Assembly (NCBI RefSeq): GCF_017741935.1
Contig: NZ_JAGHMH010000013.1
Span: 186,001 to 250,000 of the forward strand
DNA: 64,000 nt
DNA from: Rhizobium sp. 16-449-1b
Lineage (GTDB): Bacteria; Pseudomonadota; Alphaproteobacteria; Rhizobiales; Rhizobiaceae
Reading direction: 5' to 3'
Shown: positions 1 to 6,197 of the stretch, in pieces
Layout: the number at the start of each line of letters is the position of its first letter
Position numbering within the stretch: position 1 is the stretch's first letter
Notes under the pieces: generated by a model
What the model was told of the DNA's origin: nothing
The model's database searches: none
Seen by the model: the letters and a program-made list of their open reading frames with translations, nothing else
Position numbers and translations under genes: made by a program

Positions 1-1022
1 GCGCCGAGCGGACCATCGGCCTGCCGGTAGACGAAAAGCTCGCGGCCGAGCGAGGGAACCTCGACCTGATAGGCGGCATAGTTGCCGCGGAAGACCGCGC
101 CGACGATACGGCCGGAAAAACCCTTAACCGCCTCACCGGAGGCCAGCGAGATACGCTCCGGGCGCACAGAAAGAAGCAGCGACTGACCGGCAGCCTGCGG
201 CTCCGGCAGAGGCAGGTTCACGATCCCCTGCGGTCCGGCCACGGCAAGCACACCGCCACCTTCACCCGCGGTGCCTTCGAAAATATTGGAGGTGCCGAGA
301 AACTCCGCCACGAAACGGCTTTTCGGTCTGTCGTAAATATCGGCAGGGGCGCCGATCTGCAGGATACGGCCACCATTCATGACGGCGACCCGGTCAGCCA
401 TCGACATCGCCTCCTCCTGATCATGCGTGACCAGAAGGGCCGTGATGCCGAGGCGCTGCTGCATGCCGCGGATCTCGAACTGCATGCTTTCACGCAAGGA
501 CTTGTCGAGCGCGCCGAGCGGTTCATCGAGCAGCAGGACCTTGGGATTGACGACCAGCGAGCGGGCAAGCGCCACGCGCTGCTGCTGACCGCCCGAAAGC
601 TTCGAAGGATAGACGTCGCCCCTGCCCTGCAGCTGCACCAGATCGAGCATTTCCGCGACCTTACCGTCGCGCTCCGCCCTCGACATGCCGGCCATGCGCA
701 GGCCGAAGCCGATATTTTCAGCCACCGTGCGATGAGGAAACAGGCTGTAATTCTGGAACACCATGCCGAGCCGGCGCTTGTGCGGCGGCAGCGCCGAGAT
801 TTCCTCGGCACCGATCTTCACCGAACCCGTGTCCGGCGTCTCGAAACCGGCAACCATGCGCAGCGTCGTTGTCTTGCCGCAGCCGGACGGCCCGAGCAGC
901 GCGACGAGCTCACCGGTAGCCACGTGCAGCTCGAGATTTCTAACAGCCGCAACCTTACCGTAGGATTTATGAATCCCCGCCAGCAAAAGCCCGGTATCGG
1001 CCTGACGCCCTGCTCCCGTCAT
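1..1022 (-). CDS. ABC transporter ATP-binding protein, PotA/FbpC type (3' end outside window)
   Basis: ATPase subunit of an importer, probably for polyamine, ferric iron or a related small solute; it would power a membrane permease from the cytoplasmic side. Translating from the ATG at 1022 gives Walker A GPSGCGKTT (Lys50), the Q-loop in VFQNYSLFPHRTV, signature LSGGQQQR (about residue 142), Walker B VLLLDEP and the H-loop THDQEEA. After about residue 250 a TOBE-like regulatory region begins (FLGTSNIFEG, later SVRPERISLASG). The frame is open through base 1, so the C-terminus and any permease genes lie to the left. It is divergent from the LacI-family gene at 1205, with a LacI-type operator between them, so that regulator probably controls it. 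The substrate cannot be told from the ATPase alone; MalK/UgpC-type sugar ATPases share this layout, but the FbpC/PotA-like sequence between domains is the better match. Confidence 0.9.
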   Translation of the reverse strand, partial: MTGAGRQADTGLLLAGIHKSYGKVAAVRNLELHVATGELVALLGPSGCGKTTTLRMVAGFETPDTGSVKIGAEEISALPPHKRRLGMVFQNYSLFPHRTVAENIGFGLRMAGMSRAERDGKVAEMLDLVQLQGRGDVYPSKLSGGQQQRVALARSLVVNPKVLLLDEPLGALDKSLRESMQFEIRGMQQRLGITALLVTHDQEEAMSMADRVAVMNGGRILQIGAPADIYDRPKSRFVAEFLGTSNIFEGTAGEGGGVLAVAGPQGIVNLPLPEPQAAGQSLLLSVRPERISLASGEAVKGFSGRIVGAVFRGNYAAYQVEVPSLGRELFVYRQADGPLG

Positions 1023-1082
1023 CAATGTCCCGGCCTTTCCTCTACGCGACGAACTCAAAAAAGATATATTCCAATCCATCTT

Positions 1083-1096
1083 TTGTAGCGCTACAA
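1083..1096. promoter_or_regulatory. LacI-family operator
   Basis: The 14-base sequence TTGTAGCGCTACAA is a perfect palindrome with a central CG, the usual form of a LacI/GalR-family operator. It lies 61 bases upstream of the ATPase start (minus strand) and 109 bases upstream of the LacI-family gene (plus strand), so one site could control both. The regulator next door keeps the hinge leucine that normally inserts at the central CG step. Confidence 0.75.
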
Positions 1097-1204
1097 TATT
1101 CTGCGCGTGACGTCTGTCAAGGATTGCTTTTCTGACTTTGCCGCGATTTATAGCAGTGCGTATTTCGTAGTCATCTCGATGTGGAATTCAGCTCAAGGCA
1201 TGCA

Positions 1205-2215
1205 ATGACGAAATCTCGGAACGATGAAGCCATCACCATGCAGTCGGTCGCTATCGCGGCCGGCGTATCGCCGATGACGGTCTCGAACACGTTCCGCTAT
1301 CCGGAGCGAGTTCAGGAAGAAACGCGGCGGCGTGTGCTCACAATCGCGGCGGAATTGGGCTACGTTCCAAACCACGCCGCCGGCAATCTGGCCTCGGGCC
1401 AAAGCCGGGTTATCGGCGCCGTTATTCCATCGATCAAGAATTCGAGCTTCTACAACTATGTTCGCGGCATGCAGGATCGCGTGGCGAGCCAGGGTTACCA
1501 ACTGATTTTGAAACTGGCGGATACGGTTAGCCAGGAAGCGGCGGCGATCCGGACTTTCGTGGGCCTGCGTGTTGCCGGCGTGGCGCTCGTGGGCGACGAA
1601 CATGAAGTGGATGCGCTGACCCTCCTGCGGAAGACCGGCGTGCCCGTCGTTGAGTCCTGGGTATACAACAACCCCTTTGACATGGCGGTCGGCTATTCCA
1701 CCGCCGACGCAACTCACGCAATTACATCTCTTCTCATCGAAGCGGGACGTCAGCGGATCGGGTTTGTTGGCTATGACGGCGATGTTTCCCGTCGATACAC
1801 AGAGCGGGTCCCGGTTTTCAGGCGGTGCGTGGAGAGTGCAGGCCTCGATAGCCACCGGATCGTTCTTGTCGATCAGGCAGACGGCTTCAGTGCCGGAGCA
1901 AAGGCGCTTGAGGGGCTCTGCGCGATCGACCCAGACATCGATGCGATCGTCTGCCCTACTGACATTGTCGCCGCCGGTGTGCTGTTTGAATGTGGCCGCC
2001 GCGGCTGGAAGGTTCCTGACCGCCTCGCTGTCGCAGGCTGGGGCGACTATGAGATTGCGTCAGAAATCACCCCCGGAATTACCACGATACAACCCCATAG
2101 CTATGAAATGGGCCAGCGGGCGATGACATTGATTGTGGAGCGGGCAAGCGGTATCGACCGTCGCGGCGTCAGCCATGACACGGGTTTTCAAGTCGTTCGG
2201 CGCGAAAGCGTGTGA
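1205..2215 (+). CDS. LacI-family transcriptional regulator
   Basis: DNA-binding repressor with a sugar-binding-protein-like sensor domain, 336 aa. The N-terminal helix-turn-helix spans about residues 10-30 (TMQSVAIAAGVSPMTVSNTF), followed by the hinge PNHAAGNLA with Leu62 in the position of LacI Leu56. From about residue 68 (VIGAVIPSIKNSSFY) the periplasmic-binding-protein fold runs to the C-terminus, including the typical AVAGWGDYEIASEITPGITTI segment. The frame also allows a GTG start at 1181, but the ATG at 1205 has AAGG six bases ahead and gives normal family length. It is divergent from the partial ABC ATPase gene and probably regulates it and itself through the palindrome at 1083. The effector is unknown; sequence and neighbour suggest a small organic solute taken up by that ABC system. 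Confidence 0.9.
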   Translation: MTKSRNDEAITMQSVAIAAGVSPMTVSNTFRYPERVQEETRRRVLTIAAELGYVPNHAAGNLASGQSRVIGAVIPSIKNSSFYNYVRGMQDRVASQGYQLILKLADTVSQEAAAIRTFVGLRVAGVALVGDEHEVDALTLLRKTGVPVVESWVYNNPFDMAVGYSTADATHAITSLLIEAGRQRIGFVGYDGDVSRRYTERVPVFRRCVESAGLDSHRIVLVDQADGFSAGAKALEGLCAIDPDIDAIVCPTDIVAAGVLFECGRRGWKVPDRLAVAGWGDYEIASEITPGITTIQPHSYEMGQRAMTLIVERASGIDRRGVSHDTGFQVVRRESV

Positions 2216-2261
2216 CAGCCGGCGCTTCTGAGCGGACGCGAAGATTCGGAAGCTTATTTGT

Positions 2262-2681
2262 TTATCGCAGCCATGGATTGATCACACTTAGCCCGGCGGC
2301 CTCGAACGGGCTCGTATCGCGAGTCGCCACCCCGAAACCATTCGCGGCTGCTGTTGCTGCGATATATCCATCCGCTTTGGCGATCGCCTTTCCCGACAAA
2401 CGAGCACGCGCCATCAGTTCCGCATAGGACTGCGACGCCGCGAGATCAAAAGAAAGGATACGCCCAGCGAAAAGCGGAAGTACCTCACCTTCGAGCCGAT
2501 CATGAAGAATGACCTGGCGTTTGCCCGAGGGCAGAGCAGAGATCCCAAAACGAAGTTCAGCAATCGTTACAGCGGAAAGAAAAAGCGTCTCGATCGCTTG
2601 AGCATTCAACCAGTCCACCACCGCCTGATCAGGAACTGGCTTCCAAGGCTCGGATATCACATTGGTGTCTAGAAGGATCAT
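2262..2681 (-). CDS. vapC: VapC/FitB-type PIN-domain toxin ribonuclease
   Basis: Toxin of a type II toxin-antitoxin pair, expected to be a Mg-dependent ribonuclease; 139 aa, normal for PIN toxins. The PIN acidic residues are visible: Asp5 in MILLDTNVISE, Glu in the TIAELRFGI segment (about residue 42), Asp in IAKADGYIAATA (about residue 103) and Asp in VATRDTSPFEAAG (about 120). Its ATG overlaps the antitoxin stop by four bases (2678-2681), so the two are translationally coupled. The FitB-like IAELRFGI segment and small RHH partner place it in the VapC/FitB group. All four acidic positions are intact, so the toxin is probably active. Confidence 0.9.
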   Translation of the reverse strand: MILLDTNVISEPWKPVPDQAVVDWLNAQAIETLFLSAVTIAELRFGISALPSGKRQVILHDRLEGEVLPLFAGRILSFDLAASQSYAELMARARLSGKAIAKADGYIAATAAANGFGVATRDTSPFEAAGLSVINPWLR

Positions 2682-2932
2682 TCGAAAGTCATAGGTTCGG
2701 CAGGCGTATCATCACGTGTCCGCTGTAGGGCTTCGACATCCGCATTGGAGAGCTCGGCATTGCGACCAATGCCCACCAACAAAGAACCAAGCTTAACGCG
2801 CTGAGAAGGGCGAACTGCGGCCTCGATAATGTCGCGGATTTCAGCCTCTGTGCTGCGGCCATTATGAGCCGCGCGCACGCGCAAAGCGCGATGTGTTTCA
2901 TCAGGAAGATTGCGGATCGTTACTGCCGGCAT
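2678..2932 (-). CDS. vapB: FitA/VapB-type ribbon-helix-helix antitoxin
   Basis: Antitoxin and probable autorepressor of the pair, 84 aa. The N-terminal MPAVTIRNLPDETHRALRVRA is a typical Arc/FitA ribbon-helix-helix, followed by STEAEIRDIIEAAV. The C-terminal tail (about residues 50-84), rich in acidic residues, would wrap the toxin. The reading frame extends upstream to 3058, but the ATG at 2932 has GAGG in front and starts exactly at the RHH strand, so the longer form is rejected. It comes first in the operon and overlaps vapC by four bases. Two copies of TGATATCA directly upstream look like its own operators. Confidence 0.9.
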   Translation of the reverse strand: MPAVTIRNLPDETHRALRVRAAHNGRSTEAEIRDIIEAAVRPSQRVKLGSLLVGIGRNAELSNADVEALQRTRDDTPAEPMTFE

Positions 2933-2997
2933 TGATATCACCTCGGCTTTAGTGATGACACTGATATCAATATATGTGAAGTGACGCCAACATCCAA
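2933..2997 (-). promoter_or_regulatory. vapBC promoter with paired TGATATCA operators
   Basis: On the minus strand, TTGGAT (2997-2992) and TATATT (2974-2969) are separated by 17 bases and make a plausible sigma-70 promoter for vapBC. The palindrome TGATATCA occurs twice, at 2962-2969 (touching the -10 box) and at 2933-2940 (touching the vapB ATG), with centres 29 bases apart. This is the arrangement expected for cooperative autorepression by a ribbon-helix-helix antitoxin. The binding itself is inference. Confidence 0.5.
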
Positions 2998-3132
2998 ACA
3001 GAATTTGACTTGTGGGCAAAGCGGCTCTGGCGGGATCGCCCGACGGTGAAACGCGCATCCGGATCGGCTGGCATGACGGCCTCGTAGAGGTTCGACATCA
3101 CGACCCCAACCAGTCTGGTGGTCGACAAGCTC

Positions 3133-3495
3133 CTATCTGGGCTCCGGGTTGTGCTTTGGAGGCGCCTCTCCATTTCCCTCGGCGCGATCCCGGTGCAAGG
3201 CAGCGCGCGCCAGCATCATCAGCGTGATGGGTGTCGTTACCGTCACGAAAATGCCGATCAGAATCTCGTGGATCGCCAATCGCGACGACGCCACGGAAAA
3301 GAAAATCATCGAGCCGAGCATGACGCCACCGATTCCCCAGCTAGTCCCGAGGGTGGGCGCGTGAATGCGTTGGTAGAAGCTTGGCAGACGCAGAAATCCG
3401 ATCGCGCCAATCAGCGCCAGAAGGGCGCCGAGCACGAGAAAGAAGGCGACCAGCGCCGCCACCCAAACAGGCATATCCATAGCCGGGTGCATCAT
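3133..3495 (-). CDS. phaG: Mrp/Pha antiporter subunit G
   Basis: Small membrane subunit of the Mrp-type multisubunit cation/proton antiporter, 120 aa. Three hydrophobic segments are visible: about residues 10-33 (VAALVAFFLVLGALLALIG), 52-72 and 77-97. The family motif follows the first segment (GFLRLPSFYQRIHAPTLG). The tail is hydrophilic and proline-rich. Its start overlaps phaF by four bases (3492-3495); ATG ATG occurs in tandem, so the start may be 3495 or 3492. It is the last gene of the operon. The much longer reading frame starting at 3885 runs through phaE and phaF out of frame and is not the gene. Confidence 0.9.
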   Translation of the reverse strand: MMHPAMDMPVWVAALVAFFLVLGALLALIGAIGFLRLPSFYQRIHAPTLGTSWGIGGVMLGSMIFFSVASSRLAIHEILIGIFVTVTTPITLMMLARAALHRDRAEGNGEAPPKHNPEPR

Positions 3496-3773
3496 TCTAT
3501 CACCTCCCCGCGCATAAGGAATTTCGCCAGCGCGACGGTTGCAACGAAGCCGATCATGCCGATGACCAGAGCAGCCTCGAAATATACCACCCGTCCCGTT
3601 CCGACGCCGAATGTCACCAGAAGCAGCATGGCATTGATGTAGAACGTGTCGAGGCCGAGGATCCGGTCCTGCGCGCGCGGACCGACGAACATGCGGATCG
3701 AGACGATGGCCATGGCAGCGACGAGCATGATCTGGGCGACCGACACGGCCGTGAAGAGGATGATTGCACTCAT
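3492..3773 (-). CDS. phaF: Mrp/Pha antiporter subunit F
   Basis: Membrane subunit of the antiporter, 93 aa, normal for MrpF. Three membrane helices fill most of the protein, and the family core is clear: SIRMFVGPRAQDRILGLDTFY followed by VGTGRVVYFEAALVIGMIGFVATVALAKFL. The start at 3773 overlaps the phaE stop by four bases (3770-3773) and matches family length; a longer frame to 3827 is rejected. It overlaps phaG by four bases. Confidence 0.92.
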   Translation of the reverse strand: MSAIILFTAVSVAQIMLVAAMAIVSIRMFVGPRAQDRILGLDTFYINAMLLLVTFGVGTGRVVYFEAALVIGMIGFVATVALAKFLMRGEVIE

Positions 3774-4249
3774 GCGAATATCTCCAGCAACAGCGCTTCG
3801 TAGCGGTTCTTGATCGTATCGCGCCATACGGCTTCGTTCTGGATGTCGAGAACGTGCAGCAGCACCGAGTGATCGTTGGAATCATACTCCAGCCACGCGG
3901 ATCCCGGTGTGCTCGTCAGGATGACGGCCAATACGGCGAGCGCGAACTGGCTGCGGAGTTCCAGATTAATCGTGATAAAACCGGGATTGTGCCGGCGTTT
4001 GCCGCTGCGCAGGATGATCCACGCGACGTCGATGTTCGACTTGACGATATCGCGGAACACCAGGCCAAATAGCTTAGGGAGCAGGTACCATTTCTTCAGC
4101 CGTATCGGTTCCGGCTGCAGAGATGCCATCGCCCAGCCCGCGAAGACCGCGACGACGAGGCCGAGAATGAAATGGCCGAGGGTGAAGCCGTTGAGCAGCA
4201 TCCACATGATGAGGAGGCATGTCGCGAGAATGGGATAGGGAAGCATCAC
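3770..4249 (-). CDS. phaE: Mrp/Pha antiporter subunit E
   Basis: Membrane subunit of the antiporter, 159 aa, normal for MrpE. Two N-terminal hydrophobic segments cover about residues 5-43, then the conserved soluble part follows: LFGLVFRDIVKSNIDVAWIIL, then TSTPGSAWLEYDSNDHSVLLHVLDI. Start and stop both overlap neighbours by four bases, which implies translational coupling along the operon. Confidence 0.92.
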   Translation of the reverse strand: MMLPYPILATCLLIMWMLLNGFTLGHFILGLVVAVFAGWAMASLQPEPIRLKKWYLLPKLFGLVFRDIVKSNIDVAWIILRSGKRRHNPGFITINLELRSQFALAVLAVILTSTPGSAWLEYDSNDHSVLLHVLDIQNEAVWRDTIKNRYEALLLEIFA

Positions 4250-5865
4250 TCGCCCTCCGTTCCAGCTTTGACGCCCTTGATCGGCAGCGCGTTATTGACC
4301 GCGTCGATGTAGATCGACGGCTTGCTCAGCGTCCGGATCGTCGTATCCATGTATTGCATCGCTGGCCCGGCCTGCACGGTTAGCGCCAGCGTCAGCGCCA
4401 AGAGGAACATCACCGGCACGATCTCGATCACCAGCACGCGGGGAACCGTTCCCTCGATCGAGCTCCAGAAGGTGCGGATGCCGACGCGCGTCATGGAGAT
4501 CAGCGCGGCGATGCCGGAGAGAATGACGAGAACGACCAGCGCCCAGATCGCGGCCGTGGGCGGCACGCCGATGGAGCCGGTTCCCATCATCGCCGAGAGC
4601 ATGGCGAACTTGGCGACGAAGCCCGAGAGCGGCGGGAGGCCGGACAAGAGGATGCCACAGGCCGCGAAGCAGATGCCCAAAACGGCCATCGTGCCGGGCA
4701 TGGTCACGCCCTCTTCCTCGTTTTCAGGCTCGTCGTCGGCCTCGCCATAGGCCTCCATGGTCACGGCTAGCACGTTTGCGCCGGCATCCTGGCCGCGTTC
4801 GACGAGCTCGATCAGCATGAAGAAGGCGCTGATGGTCAGTGTCGAGCTGACGAGATAGAGCAGCGCGCCGGAAGAGACCGCACCATCGCTGATGCCAAGC
4901 ACCATCAGCAACGTCCCAGAGGAAACCAGCACGGAAAAGCCGGCAAGCCGCCCGAGCGCCTGCGACGCAAGCACGCCGACGATCCCGAAGATCAGCGTCG
5001 CCATGCCGCCATAGAGCAGCACCGGCGCGCCGAAGCCGGCCGAAGGTCCTTCGCCGAACAGCAGCATCGTCAGGCGCAGGATGACGTAGATGCCGAGCTT
5101 GCTCATGATCGCGAAGATACCGGCCACCGGCGCCGATGCGGCGCTGTAGGCGGTGGGTAGCCAGAAGCAGAGCGGCCACATGCCGGCCTTGATGAGGAAC
5201 ACGACACCCAATATGCCGGCGCCGGCTTCCATCAGCATGCGCCGATCGGGCTCGATCTCGGGGATACGGGCGGCAAGGTCGGCCATGTTGAGCGTGCCGG
5301 CGGTTCCGTAGATGAGGCTGACGCCGATCAGGAACAGCAGGGCGGCCACGAGGTTGACCGCGATGTAATGCATGCCGGCCTTTACGCGCAGCGGGCCGGA
5401 GCCGTGCAGCAGAAGGCCATAAGAGGCTGCCAGCATGACCTCGAAGAAGACGAAGAGGTTGAAGAGGTCGCCCGTGAGGAACGCCCCGTTGACCCCCATG
5501 AGGAGCAACTGGAACATGCTGTGGAAATGCGCGCCGACGGCATGCCAGCGCGCCAGCGAGAAGATGAGTGCCGACACGGCAAGCAGCGCGGTCAAAAGCA
5601 GCATCATCGCCGATAGGCCATCGAGAACGAGCACGATGCCGAAGGGCGCTGACCAGTTGCCGACGAGATAGACGCCCTCGAAGCCGTTCGGGCCACTTTC
5701 GATCCTGAACAGGATGAAGGCGATCACGGTGAGCAAGATCGCGGAGGCGAGGCTGACCATTGCCTTGGCGACGCGGCGCCGCTCGTCGATGAACAGCAGG
5801 AGCGCGCTGGCGATCAGCGGAATGAGGATGGGTGCGACGATGAGATGATGGGACCAACCGTTCAT
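4246..5865 (-). CDS. phaD: Mrp/Pha antiporter subunit D (NuoN/NuoL-like)
   Basis: Large proton-channel subunit of the antiporter, homologous to the complex I subunits NuoM/NuoN; 539 aa with about 14 membrane helices. Visible family features are ALFNLFVFFEVMLAASYGLL-like helix (from FLTGDLFNLFVFFEVM), the lysine-bearing VVFLIKAGMWPLCFWLPTAYS segment, and PVAGIFAIMSKLGIYVILRL. An acidic, hydrophilic insertion (YGEADDEPENEEEG, about residues 370-383) lies in a loop between helices. It overlaps phaC and phaE by four bases on each side. A long alternative frame (4724-5890) is a shadow of this gene. Confidence 0.95.
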   Translation of the reverse strand: MNGWSHHLIVAPILIPLIASALLLFIDERRRVAKAMVSLASAILLTVIAFILFRIESGPNGFEGVYLVGNWSAPFGIVLVLDGLSAMMLLLTALLAVSALIFSLARWHAVGAHFHSMFQLLLMGVNGAFLTGDLFNLFVFFEVMLAASYGLLLHGSGPLRVKAGMHYIAVNLVAALLFLIGVSLIYGTAGTLNMADLAARIPEIEPDRRMLMEAGAGILGVVFLIKAGMWPLCFWLPTAYSAASAPVAGIFAIMSKLGIYVILRLTMLLFGEGPSAGFGAPVLLYGGMATLIFGIVGVLASQALGRLAGFSVLVSSGTLLMVLGISDGAVSSGALLYLVSSTLTISAFFMLIELVERGQDAGANVLAVTMEAYGEADDEPENEEEGVTMPGTMAVLGICFAACGILLSGLPPLSGFVAKFAMLSAMMGTGSIGVPPTAAIWALVVLVILSGIAALISMTRVGIRTFWSSIEGTVPRVLVIEIVPVMFLLALTLALTVQAGPAMQYMDTTIRTLSKPSIYIDAVNNALPIKGVKAGTEGE

Positions 5866-6197
5866 TTCGGCTCGTTCCTTCCGTCGACATGGTCGCTGCC
5901 CGTCAGCCCGCGCGACGCCAGGAGGACGACGAGAAACAGCGCCGTCGTCGCAAAGCCGATGACGATGGCGGTCAGCACCAGGGCCTGCGGCACCGGATCG
6001 GCGAGAATGGACGGATCGTCATTGCCGAGGATCGGCGGAACGTTGGCCTTGACGCCACCGACGCCGAAGATGAACAGGTTGACGGCGTAGGAGAGCAACG
6101 AAAGCCCGATGATCACCTGATAGGTGCGCGGGCGCAGGATGAGCCAGACCCCGCAGCTCGTCATGATGCCGATGGCGATCGACAGAACCAGTTCCAT
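5862..6197 (-). CDS. phaC: Mrp/Pha antiporter subunit C (NuoK-like)
   Basis: NuoK-like membrane subunit of the antiporter, 111 aa. Three helices are evident: residues 3-21, 27-46 and about 73-94, with RPRTYQVIIGLSLLSYAVNLFIF and the conserved DPVPQALVLTAIVIGFATTAL. The start at 6197 overlaps the phaAB stop by one base (TGATG), and the longer frame reaching 6461 is rejected. The stop overlaps phaD by four bases. Confidence 0.93.
   Translation of the reverse strand: MELVLSIAIGIMTSCGVWLILRPRTYQVIIGLSLLSYAVNLFIFGVGGVKANVPPILGNDDPSILADPVPQALVLTAIVIGFATTALFLVVLLASRGLTGSDHVDGRNEPK

Noticed and set aside
1..1022. The partial ATPase as the missing ATPase of the sulfated-sugar importer
   Set aside because: It is PotA/FbpC-like, has its own divergent LacI regulator and operator, and lies over 30 kb away, so it more likely belongs to genes left of the window.
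4724..5890. 388-codon minus-strand frame
   Set aside because: Frame-shifted reading of phaD on the same strand, with no helices or motifs.
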